The position numbers and the translations under genes were made by a program. DNA of 64,000 nucleotides, taken from Oleomonas cavernae (GTDB lineage Bacteria > Pseudomonadota > Alphaproteobacteria > Zavarziniales > Zavarziniaceae). The notes beneath the pieces were generated by a model. The model was not told the DNA's origin, did no database searches, and saw nothing but the letters and a program-made list of their open reading frames with translations. Numbering within the stretch: the stretch's first letter is position 1; every line of letters starts with the position of its first letter. The stretch is taken from the NCBI RefSeq assembly GCF_003590945.1, contig NZ_QYUK01000011.1, positions 2,136,001 to 2,200,000 of the forward strand, read 5' to 3'. This document shows, one piece after another, positions 18,088-26,575 of the stretch.

Positions 18088-18722
18088 CCAAGGGCGTCGA
18101 GCCGCCGGCAAACTGCCCGCTGTGCCCCCGGCTGGCGGCCTTGCGCCGCCAGTTGCGCCATGACCAGCCCGGCTGGCACAACGCCCCCGTCGCCGCCTTC
18201 GGGCCGATCGAGGCCCGGGTGCTGGTGGTCGGCCTCGCCCCCGGCCTCAAGGGCGCCAACCGCACCGGCCGGCCCTTCACCGGTGACGATGCGGGCGGCT
18301 TCCTCTATGCCACCCTGCGCAAGGCAGGCTTTGCCACCGGCACCTATGCGGCCGACGGCGACGACGACCTGGCGCTGGAGGGTTGCCGGGTAACCAATGC
18401 GGTGCGCTGCCTGCCGCCGGGCAACAAGCCGACGGGCAGCGAGATCGCTGCCTGCCGCCCCCATCTGGCGCGCGAGATCGCGGCGATGGCCGACCTGCGC
18501 GCCATCGTCGCCCTGGGCCGTGTCGCCCATGGCGCGACCTTGAGCGCGCTGGGCCACAAGGCATCCGCCGCCGGCTTCGGCCACGGCGCCGTTCACTGCC
18601 TGGACACGGTCACCCTGTTCGACAGCTATCACTGCTCGCGTTACAACACCAATACCGGCCGCCTGACCGCGCCGATGTTCGAGCGCGTGTTCGACGCCGT
18701 CAGGAGCCACCTGCGGGGCTGA
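18084..18722 (+). CDS. Uracil-DNA glycosylase, family 5-like (Fe-S type), start uncertain
   Basis: The product is about 212 residues and excises uracil or deaminated bases from DNA. Motifs include VVGLAPGLKGANRTGRPFTG (active-site loop 1), a central NAVRCLPPGNKP, and a DSYHCSRYNTNTG loop. The N-terminal CPLCPRL with later cysteines suits the 4Fe-4S cluster of families 4 and 5. No ATG, GTG or TTG precedes the Cys pair in this frame before it runs deep into the NYN gene; the closest candidate is CTG at 18084, overlapping the NYN stop as CTGA. A lost base in this GC-rich junction is an alternative explanation. Confidence 0.8.
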   Translation: MTKGVEPPANCPLCPRLAALRRQLRHDQPGWHNAPVAAFGPIEARVLVVGLAPGLKGANRTGRPFTGDDAGGFLYATLRKAGFATGTYAADGDDDLALEGCRVTNAVRCLPPGNKPTGSEIAACRPHLAREIAAMADLRAIVALGRVAHGATLSALGHKASAAGFGHGAVHCLDTVTLFDSYHCSRYNTNTGRLTAPMFERVFDAVRSHLRG

Positions 18723-18725
18723 CCG

Positions 18726-19789
18726 TCAGCGGTGGCCGATATGGCCGTGGCGATGGTGCAGATCGGGATAATGCGGGTGCCGGTGGACCAGCGGCCGGTG
18801 CTGGTGATGATGGCTGTGCGGCTCGCCCGGCGGATCGTCGGCGGCGTGGTCGTGCTGGTGATGGGCGTCATGGCTGTGGCGATGCGCATGCGCCAGCGGT
18901 TCGTGGGCGTGATCGTGCTCGTGGCGCTCCGCCAGATGGAGATAGAGGCCGATCGCCATCAGCGCGGCGGCAGCCACGAACGGCAAGGTCACCGCTTCGT
19001 CGAACAACCATAGGGCCAGCAGCGTCCCCAGGAACGGGGCGGTCGAGAAATAGGCCCCGGTCCGGGCCGTGCCCAGATGGCGCAGCGCCAGCACGAACAG
19101 GACCAAACTTACACCATAGCCGAACAGCCCGACCAGGCCGGCGCCGGCGATCAGGCCGGGGGACGGCAGCCCGGCCCCGCGGTCAAAGCCAGGGCCAGGT
19201 TGACGCCGCCGGCGACCAGGCCCTTCACCGCCACGATCTGCACCGGGTCCGAGGCGGAGAGCTTGCGGGTGAGGTTGTTGTCGATGCCCCAGGCCAGGCA
19301 GGCGCCGGCAACCAGCAGCGCGCCCAGGCCGGCATCGACCGGCCCGTCGCGCCAGGACAGCAGCACCGCCCCGCCCAGGATCGCGGCCGCGCCCAGCACC
19401 AGGCGGCGGTCGACATTCTCCCTGAACACGACCCAGGCGATGGCCAGCGTCGCGACACCTTCGAGATTGAGCAGCAGGGCGGCACTCGAGGCCGAGATGC
19501 GGGCGAGCCCCAGCATGAGCAACAGCGGCCCGATCACCCCGCCCGCCAGGCAGACGAGACCCAGCCACGGCAGGTCCCGCCACGCCAGCGGTGCCTCGCC
19601 CGCGGCCCGGCCGGAGAGGTGCCGAACCCCGGCCACGGCGCCCAGGCCCAGCCCGGCGCCCAGGTAGAGCAGCCCCGCCAGCAGCCAGGGGTCGAGGCCA
19701 TCGCCCAGCAGCAGCTTGGCCGCCGGCGTGCTGGCACCGAACAGCGCGGCCGACGCCAGCGCCAGTGCTGCGCCGAGCGAGACTTTCAT
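18726..19789 (-). CDS. EamA/DMT family transporter with histidine-rich tail (one apparent frameshift)
   Basis: A ten-helix drug/metabolite-type carrier of about 355 residues once one base is restored in the CCCC run at 19175-19178. The N-terminal frame starts MKVSLGAALALASAALFGAS and runs through eight helices to LALTAG; the second frame continues LIAGAGLVGLFGYGVSLVLF with the last two. After the final helix comes a tail of about 65 residues with some 25 His (HEHDHAHEP, HRHSHDAHHQHDH, HSHHHQH, HPHYPDLHHRHGH). Similar His tails occur in a known DMT subgroup and suggest metal binding at the membrane; the substrate is unknown. The stop lies 3 bp from that of the convergent glycosylase gene. Confidence 0.8.
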
Positions 19790-19889
19790 GGTCGCGCACT
19801 TGCCATGGGGATTGGCACCTCGTCCGTTTGGCAGAGGCGACAGCCCTGCCCGCCCCGTAACTTTAGCCGGAAACCGACCGGGGACGGCA

Positions 19890-20327
19890 ATGGCGCGCAA
19901 CGCGATGCATTTCGATCATGTCTTCAAGGCCCCGCGCGAGGCGGTCTTCCGCCTGTGTGCCGGGCACGAGAGCATGGGCGCCATGTTCCCCGGCAAGAGC
20001 ACCAATGCCAGGCCCTCCACCGATCCCGACTGGCCCGACGGGCTGGGCTCGATCCGGCACGTGAAGATGGGCCCCTTTCCGCCGGTGGTCGAGCAGGTCA
20101 CGGTGTTTGCGCCCTACGAGCGCTATGAATACCGGGTGATCGGCGGCGGCCCGATCAAGAACCATGTCGGCATCATGCGCTTCTCCGACGTGGTCGAGGG
20201 CACGAGGTTGGAATACACCGTCACCTTCGACGGCCGCCTGCCCTTCACCGGCTGGCTGATCCAGCAGTTGATCTACCCGATGTTCGCCCAGGCCTTCGTC
20301 AACCTGCACAAGACGTTGGATCGGTGA
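19890..20327 (+). CDS. SRPBCC-fold protein
   Basis: The 145-residue product fits the START/SRPBCC hydrophobic-ligand fold: an N-terminal strand-helix (MHFDHVFKAPREAVFRLCAG), alternating strands through YERYEYRVIGG and TRLEYTVTFDG, and the long closing helix LIQQLIYPMFAQAFVNLHKT. Proteins like this bind or act on lipids, polyketides or aromatics, but nothing here identifies the ligand. The ATG at 19890 is chosen; the open frame upstream overlaps the divergent transporter gene. A dispersed repeat copy follows the stop. Confidence 0.65.
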   Translation: MARNAMHFDHVFKAPREAVFRLCAGHESMGAMFPGKSTNARPSTDPDWPDGLGSIRHVKMGPFPPVVEQVTVFAPYERYEYRVIGGGPIKNHVGIMRFSDVVEGTRLEYTVTFDGRLPFTGWLIQQLIYPMFAQAFVNLHKTLDR

Positions 20328-20338
20328 GTCCCATACAT

Positions 20339-20436
20339 CGTCATCCCGGCCGCAGAGCCGGGATCTTGTGATGGTCAGGCGCCGAGAATACTGGTCCCGA
20401 GATCCCGGATCTGCGCTGCGCTTGTCCGGGATGACG
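20339..20436 (+). repeat. Dispersed ~95-bp palindromic repeat, copy 1
   Basis: It begins CGTCATCCCGGC and ends GTCCGGGATGACG, so the outer ends are inverted repeats. Two inner stem-loops (GCCGGGATC and GATCCCGGATCTGCGC types) lie within. It fills the gap between the convergent SRPBCC and cupin genes. Further copies lie at 29429, 33182, 38373 and 52977. Confidence 0.85.
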
Positions 20437-20438
20437 AG

Positions 20439-20786
20439 CTACGGTTCGTAGATCGTATAGACCTTCTTCACCGGCTCGATCGTGGCCCAGGTGCCCTTGA
20501 AACCGCTGGGGATGACGAAACTGTCGCCCGGGCCGAATTCCTGGGCGGTGCCGTCCTGCGCGGCCAGGCGGACCCGGCCTTCGAGGATGGTGCAGACCTC
20601 TTCCTCGCTGTAGTCGACCGTCCAACTGCCGACGGTCGAGGTCCAGATGCCGGCAAAGAACTTGCCGGTCTTGTCGGCATGTTCGTTCCACAGGCGGGTG
20701 GCCGGCGACCCGGCGAGGACGTGCGCCGGCGCACCTTCCTCGCCGGGGCCGTTGCACAGGCCCAGCTTGACGATCGAAACGCTCAA
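20439..20786 (-). CDS. Cupin (DUF861-type) protein
   Basis: A 115-residue single-cupin protein. The two half-motifs are SWTVDYSEEEVCTILEGRVR and the later FGPGDSFVIPSGFKGTW, which together form the small beta-barrel of the DUF861 group (often related to ureidoglycolate or sugar-acid metabolism, though most members are uncharacterised). The only start that preserves the N-terminus is a TTG at 20786. Its frame ends right beside the dispersed repeat at 20339-20436. It lies 13 bp downstream of the Bax1-I-like gene on the same strand and could be co-transcribed. Confidence 0.75.
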   Translation of the reverse strand: MSVSIVKLGLCNGPGEEGAPAHVLAGSPATRLWNEHADKTGKFFAGIWTSTVGSWTVDYSEEEVCTILEGRVRLAAQDGTAQEFGPGDSFVIPSGFKGTWATIEPVKKVYTIYEP

Positions 20787-20799
20787 TGCCCCGCCCCGC

Positions 20800-21590
20800 T
20801 CAATTGCTGGAACGCATCTTCGCCAGCAGGCGCAGGATCTCCAGGTACAGCCAGACCAGGGTCACCAGCAGGCCGAAGGCGGCGTACCATTCCATGTACT
20901 TGGGCGCGCCGACCTCGACGCCCTTTTCGATGAAATCGAAATCGAGCACCAGGTTGAGCGCGGCGATGGCGACCACGATCAGGCTGAAGATGATGCCCAT
21001 GGTGCCGCCCTCATGGATCATGGGGATGCGGGTGCCGAACATCATCATCACGATGTTGACGAGATAGACCAGGGCGATGGCACCGGTGGCCGAGACCACC
21101 ATCAGCTTGAAATTCTCGGTCGCCTTGATCAGGCCCGAGCGGTAGCAGAACAGCAGCACGCCGAAGACGCCGATGGTCAGCATCACCGCCTGCAGCACGA
21201 TGCCGGGATATTGCAGTTCAAACAGCAGCGAGATGCCGCCCAGGAAGATGCCTTCGGCAACGGCGTAGATCGGCGCGCTAACGCCGGCCCAGGTCGGCTT
21301 GAAGCTGGTGACAAGGCCGACCACCAGGCCCACAATGGCCGCACCGATCATGGTGCCGGTCAGCAGGCCGATGCGCGCCTCGTCCTGGATCGCGATCGCG
21401 TTGGCGAAGGCGTACCAGACGTAGACCGCCGGCGCGATCACCGCGAGCAGCAGGATGCCGGTCTTGTTGACGGTGCCGTTCAGGCTCATCGCCTCGGCAC
21501 TGCGGGCACGGCGCCCATGCCGGCGGCCACGGCCTTCGTGGCGGCATTGGTAAAAGTGGTTTCACGCAGCGTCGGATTACCGGATCTCAT
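20800..21590 (-). CDS. Bax inhibitor-1/YccA-like membrane protein, COG4760 type (one apparent frameshift)
   Basis: A seven-helix membrane protein. The main frame begins MSLNGTVNKTGILLLAVIAP and carries six or seven hydrophobic segments, ending KYMEWYAAFGLLVTLVWLYL. The group normally begins with a short cytoplasmic head, and one is present in the neighbouring frame from the ATG at 21590 (MRSGNPTLRETTFTNAATKA). One base added to the GGG run at 21504-21506 joins the two, giving about 263 residues. Family members are thought to affect ion or protein homeostasis at the inner membrane, but the role of this branch is unknown. Confidence 0.8.
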
Positions 21591-21688
21591 GGAAGCCCTC
21601 CCCCGAGGATTTGACGGCTCGAATGGCCTTCGAGCCTAGCATGACACGGGAACCAGACGTTAACCAATCCCTCTAAATACTTGCGATC

Positions 21689-23314
21689 ATGAGCGGAAAC
21701 ACCAGGGATCAGCCGGAAGACCCGATCGCCAAGGCGACGTCCCTTGCCGATTCCCTGGCGCCCGACAAGGCGGCCCAATTGCTGGCCGGCCTGCCCCAGG
21801 AGGGGGAGGCCGAGAGCAAGGTGGCGCCCATCCGCCGGGCGCTGGTCGACCGCCTGAACCGCCTGCGGCCGCAGCGCGCGCGCCGCCTGTTCACCAGCCT
21901 GGTCGAGTCCATGCTGGTCGGCGAGACCCTGGGCGCGGAAGACCAAGCCCACGTCGCCTACGCCTTTTCGCGGGCCGACATCGGCGGCATCTGGCAGGCC
22001 CTGGCGCGCCGCGCCTTCCCGGACCTGGCGCTGGAGGTCACCCAGACCCTCGACCGCCTGTGCCAGAACCAGTTGATCGATGCGGCGATGGCCGAGCCGG
22101 CGGCGGTGGCCGTGCGCGAGCGCCTGCGCCTGGCGACGATCGAAAGCCTGGGCCGTATCCTGGCCGACCGGCACCTGGGCGAGAAATTCCTGGAAGCGGC
22201 CAATAACCTGCGCGACCGCGAGCATGCCCGGATCGCGCCGATCGATGCCGGCCCCTTGCCGCCGATGGGCCTCGGCCTGCTGGCCGATTTCATCGAGGCC
22301 CTGATGGCGGCGCCGGTCCTCACCCCGGCCCTGGCTGGCTATCTGCCGCGGCTGAAGACCAGTGCCGATAGCGAGACCGTCGGTGCGGCGCTGGCCGCCG
22401 GCACCAGCGAGATCGCCGGCGCCCTGAAGGCCGCCGGCCTGCCCGCGGCCGCGGCCGAGGCGCTGCCCCTGGCCGCGCTCAACCGCCTGTCCGCCTATGC
22501 CGGGGTCGCGGCTTACCTGCGCCGGCGGGGCGAGCGGGGCAACGGCCGCGTCGGCGGCGCCCTGGTCGCCCACTTCGCCAATCACCTGCGCGCCTTCGCC
22601 CAGACCCTGGCGGTGGCCGCGCCACAGGAGCGGCGCGAGGATCTGCCGCTGAGCCTCAGCGACGCCATCCGCACCCGGCTGATCACCCTGACCCAGCACC
22701 TCGAGGCAGAAGTCGGCGCCATCCGGCGGGCCGGCCTGGTCGATGCCCCGGCCCTGATGCCGGTGCTGCGCGACGCGGTGATGGACTGTGCCGCCGCCCT
22801 GGCCCGCACCGCTTTCGAACGTGTCGCCCACCGGTTTTCGGCGGCGCTGAACCATCGCCACGACGCCGCGATCGACGATGACGACGTCCGCCTCATCGTC
22901 ACCCTGATCGCCCGCCTGCGCGCCGCCCTGCTGCCGACCGGCCTGCCCATCGGCCAGTTCACGACCTGGCGCGACCGGGCCGCCTCCGACATCGAATTCG
23001 CTGTCCACCGGGCGACCCGGCTGGACGGCGAGGCCGACGACAATCTCGCCGACCGCTTTGCCCATCTGGAACGGATCGAGGATCTGGCCCAGGCCGTCGG
23101 CCGCTCGATCGCCGCCGACCTGCAACCGACCAGCCGCCACACCCAGGTCATCATGGCCGCCAGGCTGGAAAACCCCGCGCCGCTGTCCCCGGCCGGGATC
23201 CGCATGTGCACCGGCTTCGCCACGGCCATCCGGGGCGAGATCGCCAAGGTCCGCTACTGGCGCAACCCCGAAATGGTCGCCCTGGCCGAACGCGCCGCCG
23301 CCCGCGGGCTGTAG
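21689..23314 (+). CDS. Large helical protein of unknown family
   Basis: The 541-residue soluble protein has no signal peptide or membrane segment. Sequence and periodicity suggest an almost fully helical protein built of alanine- and leucine-rich helices (for example LADSLAPDKAAQLLAGL and RALVDRLNRLRPQRARRLF). I recognise no catalytic motif. A DDDDVRLIV segment lies near residue 400. The codon pattern is uniform and like its neighbours, so it looks like a resident gene. It stands alone between the divergent Bax1-I gene and a convergent ABC exporter. A regulatory or scaffolding role is possible but unsupported. Confidence 0.6.
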   Translation: MSGNTRDQPEDPIAKATSLADSLAPDKAAQLLAGLPQEGEAESKVAPIRRALVDRLNRLRPQRARRLFTSLVESMLVGETLGAEDQAHVAYAFSRADIGGIWQALARRAFPDLALEVTQTLDRLCQNQLIDAAMAEPAAVAVRERLRLATIESLGRILADRHLGEKFLEAANNLRDREHARIAPIDAGPLPPMGLGLLADFIEALMAAPVLTPALAGYLPRLKTSADSETVGAALAAGTSEIAGALKAAGLPAAAAEALPLAALNRLSAYAGVAAYLRRRGERGNGRVGGALVAHFANHLRAFAQTLAVAAPQERREDLPLSLSDAIRTRLITLTQHLEAEVGAIRRAGLVDAPALMPVLRDAVMDCAAALARTAFERVAHRFSAALNHRHDAAIDDDDVRLIVTLIARLRAALLPTGLPIGQFTTWRDRAASDIEFAVHRATRLDGEADDNLADRFAHLERIEDLAQAVGRSIAADLQPTSRHTQVIMAARLENPAPLSPAGIRMCTGFATAIRGEIAKVRYWRNPEMVALAERAAARGL

Positions 23315-23330
23315 CGGCGCGCGGCCGGGC

Positions 23331-25061
23331 TTATTCGGCAGCGATGGTGCTGACCCCATCGCCGGTGGTCGCCAGATTGATCTCACGCTGGTGGAAGGCC
23401 TTGAGGCTGGAGCGGTGGCCGATCGAGATGATCGTGGTGTCGGGCAGACGCTCTTTCAGGATCGCGTAGAGATCCCGCTCCATCCCTTCGTCCATCGCCG
23501 AGGTGGCCTCGTCCAGGAACAGCCAATGGGGCTTCTGCGCCAGGGCGCGAGCCACGGCCAAACGCTGAAGTTCACCGCCCGACAGGCGCATCTGCCAGTT
23601 GTCCTCCTCGTCCAACTGGTCGACCAGGCCGGAAAGGCTGGCGTCGGCCAGGGCCCGACGAAGGGTCGCGTCATCGATCGATCCCTCGAGGGCTGGATAG
23701 GTTACAGCAGCACGCAGGGTGCCGACCGGCACATAGGGTTTCTGCGGCAGGAACAGGACGCGCTGCGAGGGTAGCGAGGCGGGCATATGGATATGCCCCT
23801 TGCCAAAGGGCCAGATGCCGGCGATCGCCCGGAACAAGGTCGACTTGCCCGAACCCGACGGGCCTGTGATCAAGGCATCCTCCCCGGCTTTCAGCCGGAA
23901 CGAAGCGTTCAGCAGGGGCGTGCCGTCAGGCAGCGACAAGGCGAGATCCTCGACCTTGAAGTCCGTCGAGCCGGCATCGGCAGCATCGTGAATGACGTCT
24001 TCCGAAAGCGCCTTGGCCCGATCGATCGCCGCACGGAAGCTGGTCAGACGCTGAATATTTGCGGTCCATGACGCAAGCGCGGTGTAGGCGTCTACAAACC
24101 AGGACAAGGCGTCCTGGACCCGCCCGAAGGCGGAAACGATCTGCATCAATCCACCCAATTGGATGGCGCCCGAGAAAAGCTGTCCCACCCCCATCAGGAA
24201 CGGAAAGACGACCACGGCCTGATTGAAGCCGGAAACGAACGTCTGCAACTTCATGCGCCGGCGAATGATCGCGTTCCAATTGTCGTGAATGTCGCCGAAG
24301 CGGCCAAGGAGGTGCTTCTGTTCGCTGCGCTCGCCTGCATAGAGGGCGACGCCTTCGGCATTTTCGCGGAAGCGAACCAGGTCATAGCGAAAGTTCGCCT
24401 CGACCTTTTCCTGGCGAAAATTGAGACTGACCAAAGGACGCCCGATGAAGTGGGTGATCAACGAGCCGACCAGGCAGTAAATGACTGCAACCCAGAGCAT
24501 GGAGCCCGGGACCTGGAATTCGTAGCCGGCGATACCCAGCGGGAAATTACCCGAAAGGGTCCAGAGGATCCCGGCGAACGACACAAAGCTTACGACGGAG
24601 TTCATCAGGCCAAGGGTGAGCCCCAGTGTCGACGACACGAACTCGCGCAGGTCTTCCGCGATGCGTTGGTCGGGGTTGTCGGTGCCGTAGTCAGCCAGTT
24701 GAAGCCGGTAATAGGACCGCGCCTCCATCCATTCTCCGAGATAGCGCTTGGTCAGCCATTCGCGCCAATTGATCTGAAGCTTGAGGTTCAGTGCCAACTG
24801 CAACACCGCGACGCTGATAAAGATCGCCGCAAGACCCGAAAAGAAGAGGATTTCGGACCAGAATGCCGGCTGGTCGCGCTGTTCCAGCGCATCATAGAAG
24901 CGCCGATACCAGGAATTCTGGACGACGGTCAGGTAGACCAGGAACAGGTTCAGGCCGATGATGACACCCAGAAGGCTGAGAGCCTTCCATTTTTCTTCGG
25001 ACTTGAAATAAGGCGCGGTCAAGGCCCAAAGCTGTTTCAGAAAGGTCCAGGCCTTTTTCAT
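23331..25061 (-). CDS. SbmA/BacA-type ABC transporter, fused membrane and ATPase domains
   Basis: The 576-residue half-transporter starts MKKAWTFLKQLWALTAPYF. Residues 1 to about 330 form the SbmA/BacA-like membrane domain (NSWYRRFYDALEQRD, NINWREW-type segment QINWREWLTKRYLG, and DNPDQRIAEDLREF). The ATPase domain has Walker A GPSGSGKST, signature LSGGELQRLAVARAL and Walker B HWLFLDEATSAMD. This is the YddA/CydDC-like group that carries cobalamin, peptides or long-chain lipids in various bacteria; the substrate cannot be deduced here. The ATG at 25061 gives the normal start. A perfect CRP-like site lies 115 bp upstream. Confidence 0.88.
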   Translation of the reverse strand: MKKAWTFLKQLWALTAPYFKSEEKWKALSLLGVIIGLNLFLVYLTVVQNSWYRRFYDALEQRDQPAFWSEILFFSGLAAIFISVAVLQLALNLKLQINWREWLTKRYLGEWMEARSYYRLQLADYGTDNPDQRIAEDLREFVSSTLGLTLGLMNSVVSFVSFAGILWTLSGNFPLGIAGYEFQVPGSMLWVAVIYCLVGSLITHFIGRPLVSLNFRQEKVEANFRYDLVRFRENAEGVALYAGERSEQKHLLGRFGDIHDNWNAIIRRRMKLQTFVSGFNQAVVVFPFLMGVGQLFSGAIQLGGLMQIVSAFGRVQDALSWFVDAYTALASWTANIQRLTSFRAAIDRAKALSEDVIHDAADAGSTDFKVEDLALSLPDGTPLLNASFRLKAGEDALITGPSGSGKSTLFRAIAGIWPFGKGHIHMPASLPSQRVLFLPQKPYVPVGTLRAAVTYPALEGSIDDATLRRALADASLSGLVDQLDEEDNWQMRLSGGELQRLAVARALAQKPHWLFLDEATSAMDEGMERDLYAILKERLPDTTIISIGHRSSLKAFHQREINLATTGDGVSTIAAE

Positions 25062-25175
25062 ATGCCCCTCGTCAATTGGCGGAATCGCCCCCGCTCCTCC
25101 GCGAACGCGGCAGAGCATGCCAGAAACCCGGCATAATTGGGGCGCGGATCACAGCACGGATGCCTCGAGCCCCTA

Positions 25176-25191
25176 TGTGAGCGGGATCACA
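25176..25191. promoter_or_regulatory. CRP/FNR-family binding site (perfect TGTGA-N6-TCACA)
   Basis: TGTGAGCGGGATCACA matches the CRP half-sites at all ten positions. It lies about 115 bp upstream of the SbmA/BacA-type ABC gene (minus strand) and more than 200 bp from the end of the next gene, in a 364-bp gap. The rest of that gap to 25370 holds nothing else I can identify. Regulation of the ABC gene is inference. Confidence 0.5.
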
Positions 25192-25370
25192 CCGGCGCGC
25201 GCGTCACGGAGGTGTCATCAATTTTTTCGGAACTTCCTGCCGGCCGGGCCGTTCCACCAATACGTCGCCTATGGCTAGGCGGCAGACATGGCCTCGCAGA
25301 CGAGGCGCGGTACACGCAGGTCGTCTTCCCCCCTCAAGCCCCGACGGCCTGCAGCCCCAAAAGTACCGCG

Positions 25371-25400
25371 AAGCCCGGCCGTCCCCCTCCGGCCGGGCTT
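25371..25400 (-). terminator. Probable terminator of the lipoprotein gene at 25426
   Basis: AAGCCCGGCC / GGCCGGGCTT is a perfect 10-bp stem with a 10-nt loop, 26 bp past the stop of the minus-strand lipoprotein gene. On the minus strand it is followed within a few bases by a CTTTTGG stretch. Confidence 0.6.
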
Positions 25401-25425
25401 CCTTGCGTCTGGAGCCTCGCAGCCC

Positions 25426-25887
25426 TCAACCGCGCGGCAGGCAGTTCTCGACGATCTGGTAGCACTGGGCCAGACGGCTGGTGTAGCTGGCATCCGAGCC
25501 GCCGTAGACGATCCGGGTCACCGCGCCGTTGCGGATGGTGAAGCTGGCCCGGCAATTGTCGTCGTCGACATAGGAACTGCCGCCCAGCGGCAGGCCCAGG
25601 CCATAGCCGACATTGCCGCCGCCGCCGAAGAAGCCCAGGCCGAAGCTGGGGCCCGAGGCATAGCCGCTGACCTTGCGGCTTTCATAGGTCAGCACTTCTT
25701 CCCCCGGATTGGCCTGCATGGCCGCCGCCGGCGCCCCGGCGCACGACAGGAGATCGGCCTTGCGCAGGCCGACCAGGCTGGTCTGCGCCTGGGCCGCCGC
25801 CTCGGCACGGGGATTGGCGCAGCCGGCGAGGCCGGTGGCGGCAAGCCCCAGGCCGATCAATCCCAGGATCAGCGATCTGTGTTCCAT
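25426..25887 (-). CDS. Glycine-rich lipoprotein, SmpA/OmlA-like segment
   Basis: The 153-residue product starts MEHRSLILGLIGLGLAATGLAGC, with lipobox LAGC and lipidated Cys23. The mature part has a short segment (SLVGLRKADLLSCAGAPAA) that resembles SmpA/OmlA-type outer-membrane lipoproteins, a Gly-rich loop (FGLGFFGGGGNVGYGLGLPL), and a C-terminal NCRASFTIRNGAVTRIVYGG strand pair. The frame is open back through the tRNA gene to 25983, which is non-coding. The start at 25887 lies just downstream of tRNA-Leu on the same strand. The function is unknown; the SmpA-like link is inference. Confidence 0.65.
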   Translation of the reverse strand: MEHRSLILGLIGLGLAATGLAGCANPRAEAAAQAQTSLVGLRKADLLSCAGAPAAAMQANPGEEVLTYESRKVSGYASGPSFGLGFFGGGGNVGYGLGLPLGGSSYVDDDNCRASFTIRNGAVTRIVYGGSDASYTSRLAQCYQIVENCLPRG

Positions 25888-25904
25888 TGGCGCCCTCCTC
25901 CCGA

Positions 25905-25989
25905 TGGTGCCCGCTGCCGGAATCGAACCGGCACGACATGAGTCGAGCGATTTTAAGTCGCTTGCGTCTACCAATTCCGCCAAGCGGGC
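25905..25989 (-). tRNA. tRNA-Leu (anticodon TAA)
   Basis: The minus strand folds as an 85-nt type II tRNA. The acceptor stem is GCCCGCT/AGCGGGC, and a GGCGGAATTGGTAGACGC D-arm follows. The anticodon loop CTTAAAA carries TAA, there is a leucine-type variable arm, and the T-arm is GCCGGTTCGATTCCGGC. The terminal CCA is encoded in the DNA (25905-25907). Confidence 0.96.
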
Positions 25990-26070
25990 CAGGATCGGGA
26001 GGCCAGCCGGAACGGGGAACGCCCGTCGGCCGGTCCGCCTTCTAGCACGCCTGGATACTGTCCGCAGCCC

Positions 26071-26448
26071 TCAGCTCAACACCGAATAGCCGCGGTTGCG
26101 CATGCAGTTGTCGATCACCCGGCGCTTCTCGGCCTCGGCCGAGACGCCGCCGCGCGCGGCGCCGCCCGCGGCGCCCAGACCGGCGCCGGCCGCGAGGCCC
26201 GAGCCGAAATTGCCCGAGAACGAACCGATGATGCCGCCGGCGATGGCGCCCAGCGCGGCACCCCCCAGCGCGTTCGAGGCCATTTCGTTGCCGGTCGGCA
26301 CCTGGTCGGCCAGGTTCTGGCAGTAGGCGATGTCTCGGTCGTAATAGCCCGGCGGGGCCTTGGAGGTCTGCGGGTCGATCACCGGCCGATAGCCCGAGGC
26401 ACAGCCTGCCATGGCAAAGGTCATGAGGACGGCGACAGCTTTCTTCAC
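26071..26448 (-). CDS. Glycine-zipper lipoprotein
   Basis: The 125-residue product starts at GTG 26448, a few bases after an AAGGAGATT ribosome-binding site that decides the start. The signal peptide MKKAVAVLMTFAMAGC ends in a lipobox with Cys16. A Gly/Ala zipper (LGGAALGAIAGGIIGSFSGN and GSGLAAGAGLGAAGGAARGG) follows; such helical hairpins insert in the outer membrane or associate with it. The C-terminus contains VIDNCMRNRGYSVL. This small lipoprotein type is common in proteobacteria, but its role is not settled. Confidence 0.75.
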   Translation of the reverse strand: MKKAVAVLMTFAMAGCASGYRPVIDPQTSKAPPGYYDRDIAYCQNLADQVPTGNEMASNALGGAALGAIAGGIIGSFSGNFGSGLAAGAGLGAAGGAARGGVSAEAEKRRVIDNCMRNRGYSVLS

Positions 26449-26575
26449 GTCAATCTCCTTGAGCGCGGCCGGCGCGCCCGCCCCGGGCCGCACCGTACCG
26501 ATCCAGTATAACCCAGGCGCCCCCACCTAGTTGCGACGGCCGTCACAAAAGCCGCGAATGTCGCAGGCCGGCCAC

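Noticed and set aside
23331-25061. Type I secretion ATPase for the RTX proteins
   Set aside because: The ABC gene is of the SbmA/BacA (YddA) type, lacks the C39-like or HlyB-type N-terminus and has no HlyD partner beside it.
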